From positions 1 through 64,000 of the forward strand of contig DATKQY010000075.1 in the NCBI GenBank assembly GCA_035532475.1: DNA of 64,000 nucleotides, given 5' to 3'. Within the stretch, counting starts at the first letter, position 1. The number at the start of each line of letters is the position of its first letter. The DNA is from DATKQY01 sp035532475 (GTDB lineage: Bacteria > Actinomycetota > Acidimicrobiia > Acidimicrobiales > Bog-793). Of this stretch, positions 40,620 to 50,258 are shown piece after piece. The translations under genes and the position numbers were made by a program. The notes beneath the pieces are model-generated. The model had not been told where the DNA came from. It did no database searches and saw only the letters and a list, made by a program, of their open reading frames with translations.

Positions 40620-43262
40620 TCACGGGACCGTGAGGTCCATCTGGATCGGCAGGTCACGCTCGGACTGGCCGATCGAGAGCGTGTAGGTGCCCGGCACGGT
40701 ACGCCAGCGGCCGGCGAGATAGCTCTCGAAGGCGGACGATGGGAGCGTGAGCGCGATGGTGCGTGCGCTGCCGGCCCGGAGCCCGACCGACTGGAACGTC
40801 TTCAGCTGGCGCGGCGGCTCGTCGGCCGAGGCCGGGAAGCTGAGGTACGCCTGCACCACCGCCGTGCCCTGGCGCCCGCCGGTGTTGGCGACGCGCAGGT
40901 CCACCACGTAGCCGGCCGCCGACCGGTAGGCGACGGGGTTGGAGAGCCCGAACGTCGTGTACGACAAGCCGAAGCCGAACGGGAAGAGCGGGCTGATCCC
41001 GCTGGCGTCGTAGTACCGGTACCCGATGTCGAGTCCGTCCGCGAAGTAGACGTTGCTGTTCACGCCGGGCCAGCTGCGCGCCTGCGCGATCGGGCTCCGG
41101 CCGTCGCTCGCGGGGAAGGTGACGGGTAGGTGGCCCGACGGGTCGACGCTGCCGCGCAGCACCGCCAGGGTCGCCGCGCCATCCTCCTCGCCCGGGTACC
41201 AGGCCTCCAGCACCCCGGCGACCTTCGAGAGCCACGGCATCAGCACGGCCCCGCCCGTGTTCAGGACAACCACCGTTCGCGGGTTCGCCGCTCCCACCGC
41301 CGAGATCAGCGCGTCGCTGTCGCCGGGAAGGGCCAGCGTCGGGCGGTCGAAGCCCTCGCTGTTGAAGTCGTTGGCGAACACGACGGCGACGCTGGCGCGC
41401 CGTGCGGCGCGCGCCGCCGCGGCGATCATCGGACTCACGTCGAGCCAGCCGAGCCGGGGATCGGTGCCGGGGCCGACCTCGAACCAGCGCAGCTCGATCG
41501 CGTACCGCCGAGCCCTGACGAGGGGCAGCGTCGTCGACCACGCGGCCGGGCCGTGCAGCCCGCGGGCGGCGAGCACCAGGTTGTGGCCGAGGTAGAACCA
41601 GCTGTCACCGCTCGAGGTGAGCGAGATGTCGTAGAGCCCGGTGCTCGGCGGGGTGAGCGTGCCCGTCCACTGCAGCCAACGCGGCCCGGACCGCGGCGCC
41701 GACGCCGTCGCAACCTCCGCGGTGACGATCCCCGGGCGGTTGAGGATGGGGAGGTCGGCCTCGCCCTGGCGCCTCTCCCCCGCGAACGCCGGCGACTCGG
41801 CACCCGGTGAGAGCGGGCGCGAGGAGCTGATGTCGCCGGCCGGGATCAGCGGCAGGATCTGGCTCGTCGGACCACCGGGGCTGAAGGTGACCTTCACCTT
41901 CTTGCCGAGCCACCTGCGCGTCGCGCCGAGGGGTGTGATGACGAAGGGCGCGACGACGTGGGCGCTGCCGGATCCCGCGGTCGTCGCCTGGGGCCCTGCG
42001 CCCTTGCCGATCAGCGCCACCGAGCGAAGGCGCGACTTCACGAGCGGGAGGACGCCGCCACGGTCCTTCAGCAGCACCATTGACCGCTCGGCGCTCGACA
42101 AGGCGACGGCGACGTGACCGGCGGTGTAGACGCGCGTCCCGGTCCTGCCCGTGAGGGGGTGCCGCACCAGGTCGAAGGCGAACATCTCGCGCAGGATCCG
42201 CACCACCGCGTCGTCGAGCCGGCCGACCGGCAGGCGGCCGTCCGCGACAGCGGCTTCCAACTGGGCGCCGGCGGCCGGCTTGATCGCGTCGAGGCCGGCG
42301 CGGAACGCGGCGACGGCGTCGTTCACCGCACCGAGGTCCGAGCGGACGAAACCGGTGAGTCCCCAGTCCCGCTTCAAGGCGTCGAAGAGCGTGGGGTCCT
42401 GGCAGACGTAGACGAAGTCGATGCGGCCGTACGCGCACATCACCGAGGCGACGTGCGCCTGCTCGACCGCCGCTTCGAACGGGGGGAAGTACACCTCCTC
42501 GAGCGTCCGTTCGTTGATGATCTGGTTCAGATTGAGGCGAGCCGTCTCCTGGGTGTACGCGGTGAAGTGCTTCGCATCGGCCATGACCCCTTGGGACTGG
42601 ATCCCCTCGATGTCGGCGATGCCCATGATCGACGTCAGGTACGGATCCTCGCCGTAGGCCTCGAAAGCTCGGCCGCTTGTCGGGACGCGGGCGAGATTGA
42701 GGTTCGGCCCCTGCACGACGGTGACCCCTTGGGCGCGCGCCTCGGCGCCGAGCACGCGGCCGTACGCGTAGGCGACGAGCGGGTCGAAGCTGGCCGCGAC
42801 CCCGAGCGACGCAGGGAGCTGGGTGACCCCGGTGTCACCCGTGGCGATCCCGTTCGGGCCGTCTTGAAGGGTGAGGCGGGGGATGCAGAGCCGCGGCACG
42901 CCGGCGTTCTCGTTCTCGTAGCCGCGGCCCGCCACTAGGCTGATCTCACCCACCTTCTCGGCGCGCGTCATCCTCGCCACGACTTGTCTCGCGAGCTCGA
43001 GCGGCGTGTGCCGACGCGCCGCGGCCGCCGTGGTCCACGGGCAGCGCGCTGCGCGTGACGCACGCCGGGATCCGGGGCGCACGGTGGGACGCGGGGCGGC
43101 GCTCGCGGCGGTGGCCGGGGCAGCGCGAGCGCGCGGGGCGCGCGATGGCAGGTCGAGGGCCGGCAGCGCGACGAGGAGCGCCGCCACCGCGACGGTGCGG
43201 CTGAACGCTCGGCCCGGCCGCGCCCGCGCACCGCGCCGCTCGCGTTCTTCGCCGATGGCCAT
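40620..43262 (-). CDS. Secreted GH3 family glycosidase with PA14 insert
   Basis: An 880-residue extracellular enzyme. A signal peptide lies at about residues 20-48. The N-terminal barrel has the conserved KHF (231-233) and the nucleophile D309 in GFVRSDLGAVND (normally SDW). The alpha/beta sandwich domain follows. A PA14 domain (LQWTGTLTPPSTGLYDISLTSS to RYAIELRW) is inserted, as in some beta-glucosidases, and it usually shapes sugar specificity. A fibronectin III-like domain (YVVDLRVANTGGRQGTAVVQAYLSFP) closes the protein. Beta-glucosidase or a related exo-activity is likely. A leaderless start fits: TACCTT lies 6 nt before the ATG. Confidence 0.88.
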   Translation of the reverse strand: MAIGEERERRGARARPGRAFSRTVAVAALLVALPALDLPSRAPRARAAPATAASAAPRPTVRPGSRRASRAARCPWTTAAAARRHTPLELARQVVARMTRAEKVGEISLVAGRGYENENAGVPRLCIPRLTLQDGPNGIATGDTGVTQLPASLGVAASFDPLVAYAYGRVLGAEARAQGVTVVQGPNLNLARVPTSGRAFEAYGEDPYLTSIMGIADIEGIQSQGVMADAKHFTAYTQETARLNLNQIINERTLEEVYFPPFEAAVEQAHVASVMCAYGRIDFVYVCQDPTLFDALKRDWGLTGFVRSDLGAVNDAVAAFRAGLDAIKPAAGAQLEAAVADGRLPVGRLDDAVVRILREMFAFDLVRHPLTGRTGTRVYTAGHVAVALSSAERSMVLLKDRGGVLPLVKSRLRSVALIGKGAGPQATTAGSGSAHVVAPFVITPLGATRRWLGKKVKVTFSPGGPTSQILPLIPAGDISSSRPLSPGAESPAFAGERRQGEADLPILNRPGIVTAEVATASAPRSGPRWLQWTGTLTPPSTGLYDISLTSSGDSWFYLGHNLVLAARGLHGPAAWSTTLPLVRARRYAIELRWFEVGPGTDPRLGWLDVSPMIAAAARAARRASVAVVFANDFNSEGFDRPTLALPGDSDALISAVGAANPRTVVVLNTGGAVLMPWLSKVAGVLEAWYPGEEDGAATLAVLRGSVDPSGHLPVTFPASDGRSPIAQARSWPGVNSNVYFADGLDIGYRYYDASGISPLFPFGFGLSYTTFGLSNPVAYRSAAGYVVDLRVANTGGRQGTAVVQAYLSFPASADEPPRQLKTFQSVGLRAGSARTIALTLPSSAFESYLAGRWRTVPGTYTLSIGQSERDLPIQMDLTVP

Positions 43263-43268
43263 CCGGGG

Positions 43269-43274
43269 AAGGTA
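43269..43274 (-). promoter_or_regulatory. -10 box of the leaderless GH3 gene
   Basis: TACCTT on the minus strand lies 6 nt before the ATG at 43262. It supports that start over the much longer open frame extending into the next gene. Confidence 0.55.
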
Positions 43275-43318
43275 ACCGGTGAGCGGGGCGCCCCGGCAAT
43301 CCTCGCCCCGGGGTGCGC

Positions 43319-43969
43319 TCAGGCCGTGAGCTCGCCGACCCCCAACGGCACGCTCACGACATTGCCCGGGGGCGCCAGCGGGCAGCTCCATGCCGGGTCG
43401 TAGGCGCACGACGGGTTGTAGGCGAAGTTCAGGTCGACGACGAGCCGCCCGTCGTCCCCGCCGAGGTCTGCGCCCTTCACCGTGTCGAGGACGTAACGGC
43501 CGCCGCCGTAGGTGGCGGTTCCCGCCAGCGCGTCGCGGACCGGCACGAAGATGCCACCGCCGTAGCCCAGCAGCCACCAGACATCGAGCGAGCCGATACC
43601 TCCCAGCTCGACGACGCCCAGGCGCTCGAAGCTCACGGTCTCGTCGGTCCCGGTGACGACCTCGATCCGCTCCCGCCGCGTCGTCGCGTCGAGCGCGATG
43701 TCGAAGCGGTAGGCCGGGTCGTACGGTGCCACCGGTACGCCACGGAAGGACTCCCGCCGCTCGGCGGGGACAGGTGACTGTGGATGCTCGGCGAGCAGGC
43801 GGTCGCGCGTCGTTCGCCACAGCTCGTGGGCCGCTCGAATGTCGCCACTCCCCCTGATGCGCGCGTACAGCGCGCCGACCTGACGCCGCCAGTCGAGCAG
43901 GGACAGCGTCGGCGGGCTCGTCCCCGGTCCCGCGCCGTATCCGTCCACGGGCACCTCACTTCCGGCCAT
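43319..43969 (-). CDS. DUF1684 domain protein
   Basis: A 216-residue protein with the full DUF1684 signature: LDWRRQVGALYARIR near the start, then GGGRYVLDTVKGADLGG, VDLNFAYNPSCAYDPAWSCP and PLAPPGNVVSVPL at the end. The family is widespread and structurally beta-rich, with no assigned function. No signal peptide is seen. The ATG start is the first of the conserved frame. Confidence 0.85.
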   Translation of the reverse strand: MAGSEVPVDGYGAGPGTSPPTLSLLDWRRQVGALYARIRGSGDIRAAHELWRTTRDRLLAEHPQSPVPAERRESFRGVPVAPYDPAYRFDIALDATTRRERIEVVTGTDETVSFERLGVVELGGIGSLDVWWLLGYGGGIFVPVRDALAGTATYGGGRYVLDTVKGADLGGDDGRLVVDLNFAYNPSCAYDPAWSCPLAPPGNVVSVPLGVGELTA

Positions 43970-43995
43970 CGTCGCTGATCGCGCCCGGCGTCCGG

Positions 43996-44667
43996 TCAGG
44001 CCCGCGGCAGCGCGAACGCGGCGACGGCCGCGAACTGGAGCGCCGCCCCGGCGAGCGTGCAGGCGTGGAAGACCTCGTGGAAGCCGAACACCCGCGGCGC
44101 CGGGTCCGGCCTACGGCGCGCATAGACGATGGCTCCGACGGTGTAGAAGGCACCGCCGACCAGCAGCAGGGCGAACCCCGCGGCGCCGAGGCCGCGCTCG
44201 AGCTCGGGGAGCACGGCGAGCGCGGACCATCCGACGACGACGTAGGGGACTGCGACGGCCCACTTCGGGGCGTCGAGCCAGAGCTGCCGAAGCGCGATGC
44301 CGGCGCCGGCACCCACCCACACAAGGCAGAGGATGAAAGTGCGTGCCCAGCCGTGGAGGGCGAGCCCGGCGACTGCCGTGTACGTGCCGGCGATCGCGAG
44401 GAAGATCATGGAGTGGTCGGCGCGCCGGAGGCGACGGCGCGCCGGCGGCGCCCAGTCCCGGCGGTGGTAGGCCGCGCTCACGCCGAACAGGCACGTGAGC
44501 GAGAAGACGTAGACCGCGAGCTCGGCGGTCACGACGGCGCCCGATCCCTGCACCACCAGCAGCGGTCCGGCGACCAGCATGCAGGCGAACGCTCCGAGGT
44601 GCAACCAGCCGCGTAGCAGGGGCTTCGCCTCGACCGGCGGCGTCCCGAGGCTGGATGGAGAAACCAC
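43996..44667 (-). CDS. Hemolysin III / PAQR-family membrane protein
   Basis: A 223-residue membrane protein with seven predicted helices. The PAQR metal-site residues are visible as SAAYHRRDW in the first part, RRADHSMIFLAIAGTYT, and FGFHEVFHACTLAG near the end, giving Ser/His/Asp/His/His ligands. Despite the name, proven roles are few; a bacterial member (TrhA) affects membrane lipid homeostasis. The GTG at 44667 (V-V-S-P-S-S-L-G) is the preferred start with GGGAG about 10 nt upstream. It is divergent from ychF. Confidence 0.85.
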   Translation of the reverse strand: MVSPSSLGTPPVEAKPLLRGWLHLGAFACMLVAGPLLVVQGSGAVVTAELAVYVFSLTCLFGVSAAYHRRDWAPPARRRLRRADHSMIFLAIAGTYTAVAGLALHGWARTFILCLVWVGAGAGIALRQLWLDAPKWAVAVPYVVVGWSALAVLPELERGLGAAGFALLLVGGAFYTVGAIVYARRRPDPAPRVFGFHEVFHACTLAGAALQFAAVAAFALPRA

Positions 44668-44866
44668 GTGCCGAGCTCCCGCGATCGTCGGCACCGTCGA
44701 TGCCGTCGGTGCCGTTCTGGCCAGGTCGCCCCCACCGGGCCCGCCAGATGGTAGCCCTGGCCCGAGCTCGAGCGTCCGCCGCCTCGTCGCGCCGTCCCCG
44801 GCGCACGGGCGGTCCCCGGGGGTCGGTACGCTCGCAGGTCGCCTGGCTCGTCGTGAGGAGTCGCCA

Positions 44867-45952
44867 GTGAGCCTTTCCATCGGGATCGTCGGGCTGCCGA
44901 ATGTCGGCAAGTCGACGCTCTTCAACGCGCTAACGCGCAACCAGGTGCTCGCGGCGAACTACCCCTTCGCGACGATCGAGCCGAACGTCGGGGTGGTGAA
45001 CGTCCCCGACGAGCGTCTCGAACGCCTCGCCGCGCTCTACGACAGTGCGCGCGTCGTCCCCGCGACGGTGACCTTCGTCGACATCGCCGGCATCGTGCGC
45101 GGCGCCTCCGAGGGAGAGGGGCTCGGGAACAAGTTCCTCGCCGCGATCCGGGAGAGCGACGCGATCTGCCAGGTGGTCCGGGCCTTCTCCGATCCCGACG
45201 TGGTCCACGTCACCGGACGCGTCGACGCGGCGGACGACATCGAGACGGTCAACACCGAGCTCGTGCTGGCCGATCTCCAGACGGTGGACAACCGGCTGCC
45301 GAAGCTCGCCAAGGAGGCCCGGACGCGTCCCGAGCTCGGTCCCGTGCTTGCGGCGACGAGCGCGGCAAGGGAGATCCTCGACGGCGGGCGCACGATCGCC
45401 GCCGCCGCGGCGGCGGGCGACGTCGACCTGGCACTGCTTCGCGACCTCCAGCTCCTCAGCGCGAAGCCGTTCATCTACGTCTTCAACGTCGACGAGGCCG
45501 AGCTCGGCGACGAGGACCGCCGCGGGGAGCTCGCCGCGCTCGTGGCGCCGGCGGAATCGGTGGTCGTCTGCGCCCAGATCGAGGCCGAGCTCGCCGCGCT
45601 CGACCCGGCCGACGCCGCGGAGCTGCTCGCGGGGTACGGACAGCACGAGTCCGGCCTGGTGCAGCTGGTCCACGTCGGGTTCCGGGCCCTCGGCCTGCAG
45701 ACCTTCCTCACCGCCGGCCCGAAAGAGGCGCGAGCCTGGACGATCCGCGCGGGCTCCACCGCCCCGGAGGCCGCCGGGGTGATCCACTCCGACTTCCAGC
45801 GAGGCTTCGTGAAGGCCGAGGTGGTCACCTACGACGAGCTCGTGCACGCCGGCTCGGTCCCCGCGGCGCGCGCGGCCGGCCGGGCGAGGATCGAGGGCAA
45901 GGACTACGTCATGCGCGACGGGGACGTCGTCGAGTTCCGCTTCAACGTCTGA
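44867..45952 (+). CDS. ychF: Redox-regulated ribosome-binding ATPase YchF
   Basis: OBG-type P-loop protein of 361 residues. G1 is GLPNVGKSTLFNALT, the switch region has YPFATIEPNVGVV, G3 is DIAGIVRGASEGEGLGNKFL, and the G4 site reads NVDE instead of NKxD, the change that makes YchF prefer ATP. A coiled-coil insertion and a C-terminal TGS domain (ARAWTIRAG to DYVMRDGDVVEFRFNV) complete it. GAGGAG lies 6 nt before the GTG start. Family length is about 363. Confidence 0.96.
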   Translation: MSLSIGIVGLPNVGKSTLFNALTRNQVLAANYPFATIEPNVGVVNVPDERLERLAALYDSARVVPATVTFVDIAGIVRGASEGEGLGNKFLAAIRESDAICQVVRAFSDPDVVHVTGRVDAADDIETVNTELVLADLQTVDNRLPKLAKEARTRPELGPVLAATSAAREILDGGRTIAAAAAAGDVDLALLRDLQLLSAKPFIYVFNVDEAELGDEDRRGELAALVAPAESVVVCAQIEAELAALDPADAAELLAGYGQHESGLVQLVHVGFRALGLQTFLTAGPKEARAWTIRAGSTAPEAAGVIHSDFQRGFVKAEVVTYDELVHAGSVPAARAAGRARIEGKDYVMRDGDVVEFRFNV

Positions 45953-45958
45953 TCGACG

Positions 45959-45975
45959 GCCGCTCCCCGAGCGGC
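45959..45975. terminator. Hairpin between convergent ychF and methyltransferase genes
   Basis: GCCGCTC-CCC-GAGCGGC forms a 7-bp stem with a 3-nt loop, 7 bp after the ychF stop. There is no T-run. It could serve both genes. Confidence 0.5.
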
Positions 45976-46011
45976 GCCGGCACCGCCTCACTCGGCTCGC
46001 CGCGAAGACGC

Positions 46012-46611
46012 TCAGGCAAGACGGCGGGCGCGCACCAACATGTCGAAGGCGATCCGGCGGGTGTCGAGCGTCTCGACGAGACGCTCGACGATGCACGCCC
46101 GCTCGATCTCGAGCGGCGCGAGCTCTCCTGCGATGTCGTCGGTCGTGTAGAGGACCGTCGGGTCCTGCGGGCCTCCGGTGCCGTAGGCGAGGTTCGACAG
46201 GTCGTGGCCGACGACGAGGAAGATCCCGCCGGGGGCGATGCCCGCTGCCGCGTGGGCGAGCGCCAGACGCCGCTGCTCGGCCCGGAGGTGGAGGTAGCAC
46301 ACGATCACCAGGTCGTACGCGGCCTCCTCCAGCACCCAGGTGCTCACGTCGGCCTCGATCCACTCCGCCTCGACGCCGTGGTCGCCCGCGAGCAGCTGCG
46401 CCTTCTCGAGAGCGACGCTCGAGAAGTCGACACCGGTCACCCGCCATCCCCGCCCGGCGAGCCAGACCGCGTTGCGCCCTTCGCCGCAAGCGAGATCGAG
46501 CGCGCGCCCGGCGCCGACGTGCTCCAGCTCTTGAACGACGAAGCGGCTGGGATCCTCCCGCCAGAGCAGTCCCCCCGCCCGGTGGCGCTCGTTCCAGTCG
46601 TCGGCGTCCAC
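46012..46611 (-). CDS. Class I SAM-dependent methyltransferase
   Basis: A 199-residue enzyme with motif I ALDLACGEGRNAVWLAGRGW, motif II VTGVDFSS, and the acidic segment AEWIEADVSTW. It resembles the small TehB/thiopurine-type methyltransferases used on many small molecules (tellurite, thiols, halides). The substrate is unknown. The GTG start (V-D-A-D-D-W-N-E-R-H) gives the typical N-terminus of this group. Confidence 0.85.
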   Translation of the reverse strand: MDADDWNERHRAGGLLWREDPSRFVVQELEHVGAGRALDLACGEGRNAVWLAGRGWRVTGVDFSSVALEKAQLLAGDHGVEAEWIEADVSTWVLEEAAYDLVIVCYLHLRAEQRRLALAHAAAGIAPGGIFLVVGHDLSNLAYGTGGPQDPTVLYTTDDIAGELAPLEIERACIVERLVETLDTRRIAFDMLVRARRLA

Positions 46612-46639
46612 GGCCGGACCTGCGCGCGGCCGCCGGGCT

Positions 46640-46837
46640 CTAGCCCCGCCTGCGGCGGGGCCCGAGTCCGATGGCGCGGAGCAGGCTGCCGGTCAGGCCG
46701 TTCGACTTCCGGTACACCGATCGCCGAGCCGCCCGACGCGCCAGGCCGCCGGCGCCGCCGTGCTCCACCGCCTCGACGTTCCCCAGGTCTCGCGCGGCCC
46801 GGTACAGCTGGCTCCTCAGGCTCTTACGGGATGCCAC
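46640..46837 (-). CDS. Small conserved actinobacterial protein, 65 aa
   Basis: A basic 65-residue protein (LRSQLYRAARDLGNVEAVEHG, then RRSVYRKSNGLTGSLLRAIG). I recognise the pattern LYRAARDLGNVEA...RKVYRKTNGLT from small conserved proteins of actinobacteria that have no known function. GGAGGAGGCGAG directly before the GTG at 46837 is a good ribosome site and excludes the longer frame up to 46948. No transmembrane segment is present. Confidence 0.75.
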   Translation of the reverse strand: MASRKSLRSQLYRAARDLGNVEAVEHGGAGGLARRAARRSVYRKSNGLTGSLLRAIGLGPRRRRG

Positions 46838-46999
46838 CTCGCCTCCTCCGTCGTGACCTACCAGCATGATCGTCCCTGCGGGGCGCCGTGTCCACGGCTT
46901 CTCGGCTCGAGCGCCCACGCGCTTGAGGTGCGAGGGTGCACGACTCACGACAGCCGACCCGCTCGGGCAGCGCGAGGCGCGCCGGCGCCGTCGACGGTG

Positions 47000-47005
47000 G
47001 ATGAT
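47000..47005 (+). promoter_or_regulatory. Possible -10 box of a leaderless P450 gene
   Basis: GATGAT lies 6 nt before the GTG at 47012. If it is the -10 box, the earlier in-frame GTG at 46997 cannot be the start. Confidence 0.35.
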
Positions 47006-47011
47006 CGTCGG

Positions 47012-48241
47012 GTGCAGCGCGACCGGCTGGAGTTCAACCCGTTCGACCGCTCATGGTGGGTCGATCCGTACCCGTTCTACGGCCGACTCTTGGACGAGGC
47101 GCCATCCGGCAAGGTCGCCGGCCTCGATCTCTGGTACTTCGCCGGCTACGACGAGTGCGAGTCGATCCTGCGCGACGCCCGATTCGGCGTCGACGAGCGC
47201 AACAGCAACCTCTACCGGCAGTTCGCCCCGAACGATGACGGCCAACGCGACGAGCTCGGGCGTTCGTTCCTCTTCCTCGACCCGCCCGAGCACACGCGCC
47301 TACGGGGCTTCGTCTCGCGCTCGTTCACGCCGCGGGTCGTCGAAGGCCTCCGTACCCGCATCGCGACCACCGTCGGCGAGCTCCTCGACCGGCTCCCGAA
47401 CGGGACCCCCTTCGACCTGGTGGGCGCGCTCGCCTACCCGCTTCCCATCACGGTCATCTGCGACCTGCTCGGCATCCCCGCCTCCGACCGCGGCTCGTTC
47501 CACCAGTGGTCCCGCCACCTCGTCGCCTCGCTCGACCCCGAGCTCGTCGTGCCGCCGGAGGTGATGCGCGAGCGCCGCCAAGCGGTGGAGGAGCTGCGGG
47601 CGTACATGCTCGACCTCGTCGCCGAGCGGGCGCGGCGACCTGCAGGCGACCTCATCTCCGCCTTGAGCGAGGCGAGCACCGCAGCGGGGCCGGCGAGCGA
47701 GTCGGCCATGAGCCAGCAGGAGCTCGTGACGACGCTCGTCCTGCTGCTCGTCGCGGGCTACGAGACGACAGTCAACCTCGTCGCGAACGCCGTGCTGGGG
47801 CTGCTGCGCCATCCCGAGGCAGCGGACCTCCTCAGCCGGCGACCGGCGCTCGTCGTCCCCTGCGTCGAGGAGGTCCTGCGCTTCGACCCGCCGGTGCAGC
47901 TGACGAGCCGGGTGGCCCTCACCGACGTCGAGGTGGGCGGCATCGGGGTGCCGGCGGGCGCCATCGCCATCGTGCTCGTGGCGGCCGCCAACCGCGACCC
48001 CGCGCGCGTCGACCGGCCGGAGGTATTCGACATCACCCGCGCGGGGACCCGCCACCTCTCCTTCAGCCTCGGCGCCCACCACTGCCTCGGCGCGCCGCTC
48101 GCGCGGGCCGAGGCCCAGCTCGCGCTGACGGGCCTGGTGGCCCGGCACCTCGAGCTCGCCCTCGCGGGCGAGCCACGCTATCGGGAGACCCTCGTGCTGC
48201 GGGGGATCGAGTACCTCCCGGTGGTCGCGCGGCGCCGCTGA
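47012..48241 (+). CDS. Cytochrome P450
   Basis: A soluble 409-residue bacterial P450. The oxygen-binding helix I motif AGYETT is at 248-253, the ExxR pair in EEVLRFDPP at 287-290, and the haem ligand C358 lies in FSLGAHHCLGAPLAR. The helix K and meander regions are in place and the length is normal for the class I group. Electrons would come from a ferredoxin not seen nearby. The oxidised substrate cannot be told. The start may be GTG 47012 or GTG 46997, five codons earlier. Confidence 0.92.
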   Translation: MQRDRLEFNPFDRSWWVDPYPFYGRLLDEAPSGKVAGLDLWYFAGYDECESILRDARFGVDERNSNLYRQFAPNDDGQRDELGRSFLFLDPPEHTRLRGFVSRSFTPRVVEGLRTRIATTVGELLDRLPNGTPFDLVGALAYPLPITVICDLLGIPASDRGSFHQWSRHLVASLDPELVVPPEVMRERRQAVEELRAYMLDLVAERARRPAGDLISALSEASTAAGPASESAMSQQELVTTLVLLLVAGYETTVNLVANAVLGLLRHPEAADLLSRRPALVVPCVEEVLRFDPPVQLTSRVALTDVEVGGIGVPAGAIAIVLVAAANRDPARVDRPEVFDITRAGTRHLSFSLGAHHCLGAPLARAEAQLALTGLVARHLELALAGEPRYRETLVLRGIEYLPVVARRR

Positions 48242-48437
48242 GCCGGCACAAACGTGCTGGTATTCCGGCCGTATGGCTCCGGCGCAGCTCAAATCGCGGC
48301 ACCCTTCTGCCGATAGGTACCTAGAGGGAACGTCCCGCCCGGGCCAGCGGCGCTGCTCGGGCGGTCCCGACGAGGAGCTCGGAGATGACCGGTCCCATCG
48401 AGATCACGGAGGTGCCCACGGCCCGAGGCGGGAGCTG

Positions 48438-50255
48438 ATGGCCAGGCGGCGTGGCACGAAGGGCGGTGCCGGGGACGGCGCAACGCTCGCGTCGACCGGC
48501 GGGCTCGGCGCTGCCGAGCCCGCATGGTCCGGCGAGGAGCTGCTTCGCGCCGTCGTCGCGAGCTCGCCGCTGGCGATCTACGTCGTCGACGCCGCCGGCG
48601 TCGTCGAGCTGTGGAACCCCGCGGCCGAGGAGCTGTTCGGCTGGACGGCCGCAGAGGCGGTCGGTCGGCGCCTGCCGTTCGTCGACGCCGGGGCGGACGA
48701 GGAGTTCGAGCAGCTCCTCTCGCGGGTCATGGCGGGCGAGCCGTTCTCGGGTCTGGACGCCGTGCGCGTGCGAAAGGACGGGCGACAGGTCAGCCTGTCC
48801 ATCTCGACCGTCCCGCTGCGCGACGAAGCCGGCGCAGTTCGTGCCGTGCTCGGGGTATCCCAGGACGTCACCGACCGCAAGCACGCCGAGGCTGCCCTCG
48901 TGCGCCAGGCCAGGCTCGACAGCCTGACCGGCCTGCACACCAGGGGCTTCTTCCTCCAGATCCTCGAGCAGACGCTGGCGCACCCACGCTGCCGCTCGGC
49001 TCTCGTGCTCATCGACCTCGACGACTTCAAGGACGTGAACGACAGCTTCGGCCACCACGTCGGCGACGAGCTGCTCGCCGCGTTCGCGGCCCGGCTGCGC
49101 GGCGCCGTCGGCCCGAAAGACGTGGTGGGGCGCCTCGGCGGCGACGAGTTCGTCATTCTCCTCGACGGTGTCGGACCAAGGAGCGCCGCGGAGGCGCCCC
49201 ACCGGGTCTTCGAGGCGCTCACTGGCCCCGTCGTCATCGGGGGACGCGAGTTCACGGTGCGCGTCAGTGGCGGCGTGGCGCTCTGCAGGCCCGGGAACCG
49301 GGTCGAAGAGGTCCTGCGCCGGGCCGACGTCGCGATGTACGCCGCGAAACGGGGCCAACGCGGCTCGGTCCGGCTCTTTGACGAGGCGATGGAGCGCGAC
49401 GTGATGGAGCGGGTGGCCCTGGAGGCGCGGCTGTCCCGTGCGGTCGAAGCTGGCGAGCTGCGGGTCCACTACCAGCCCATCTTCCAGCTCGCGACGGGGA
49501 AGGTGACGGCGGTGGAGGCGCTCGTGCGGTGGCAGCACCCCGAGCACGGGCACCTCCTGCCGAACAGGTTCATCCCCCTGGCCGAAGCGAGCGGCGCGAT
49601 CGTCGGGATCGGGCGATGGGTGCTGCTGGAGGCGTGCGGGCAGCTGCGGGCATGGCAACGCGAGCACCCGCGCGCCGCGTCGCTGCGCATCTCGGTCAAC
49701 ATCTCGCCGCGCCAGCTCCGGGCGCCGGATCTCGAGTCGGTCGTGGTCGCCACCTTGGAAGGCGCCGAGCTGAAGCCCGAACAGCTCCAGCTCGAGGTGA
49801 CCGAGAGCGCGCTCGCGACCGAGGGCGCCGACACCGTGCTGCGCCGCCTCGGCGAGCTCGGGATCCGCCTCGCCATCGACGACTTCGGAACCGGCTACTC
49901 CTCCCTCACGGCGCTCAGGCGCTTCCCGTTCGGCGCGCTGAAGATCGACCGGTCGTTCGTGGCCGGCCTCGAGACGGGATGGGAGGACCGCGCCATCGTG
50001 CTCGCCACCCTCGGACTAAGCCGCTCGCTCGGCCTCACGGCGATCGCCGAGGGCGTCGAGACGGCCGGCCAGCTCGAGACGCTCTCCACCATCGGCTGCG
50101 AGGAGGCACAGGGATACCTGCTCGGTCGGCCCCAACCTGCGGCGGGCATCTCCCGGCTGCTCGGGGAGAGCACGCCGTGGCTGCCGAAGGTCCACGCCTC
50201 GCCGATCGTCCACCGCGCCCCGATCCGGGGATTCCAGCGCCGGTCGATGCCGTAG
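48438..50255 (+). CDS. PAS-GGDEF-EAL cyclic di-GMP signalling protein
   Basis: A 605-residue cytoplasmic protein. PAS domain at about 32-145, GGDEF at about 155-315 with intact GGDEF at 234-238, and EAL at about 328-575 with EAL at 360-362, NISPRQL and DDFGTGYSSL at 481-490. Both the diguanylate cyclase and the phosphodiesterase sites look competent; the RxxD inhibitory site before GGDEF is absent (GPKD). No transmembrane helix. ATG 48438 has GGGAG 4-8 nt upstream; the frame is open further back to 48273 but the sequence there is not protein-like. Confidence 0.92.
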   Translation: MARRRGTKGGAGDGATLASTGGLGAAEPAWSGEELLRAVVASSPLAIYVVDAAGVVELWNPAAEELFGWTAAEAVGRRLPFVDAGADEEFEQLLSRVMAGEPFSGLDAVRVRKDGRQVSLSISTVPLRDEAGAVRAVLGVSQDVTDRKHAEAALVRQARLDSLTGLHTRGFFLQILEQTLAHPRCRSALVLIDLDDFKDVNDSFGHHVGDELLAAFAARLRGAVGPKDVVGRLGGDEFVILLDGVGPRSAAEAPHRVFEALTGPVVIGGREFTVRVSGGVALCRPGNRVEEVLRRADVAMYAAKRGQRGSVRLFDEAMERDVMERVALEARLSRAVEAGELRVHYQPIFQLATGKVTAVEALVRWQHPEHGHLLPNRFIPLAEASGAIVGIGRWVLLEACGQLRAWQREHPRAASLRISVNISPRQLRAPDLESVVVATLEGAELKPEQLQLEVTESALATEGADTVLRRLGELGIRLAIDDFGTGYSSLTALRRFPFGALKIDRSFVAGLETGWEDRAIVLATLGLSRSLGLTAIAEGVETAGQLETLSTIGCEEAQGYLLGRPQPAAGISRLLGESTPWLPKVHASPIVHRAPIRGFQRRSMP

Positions 50256-50258
50256 GCC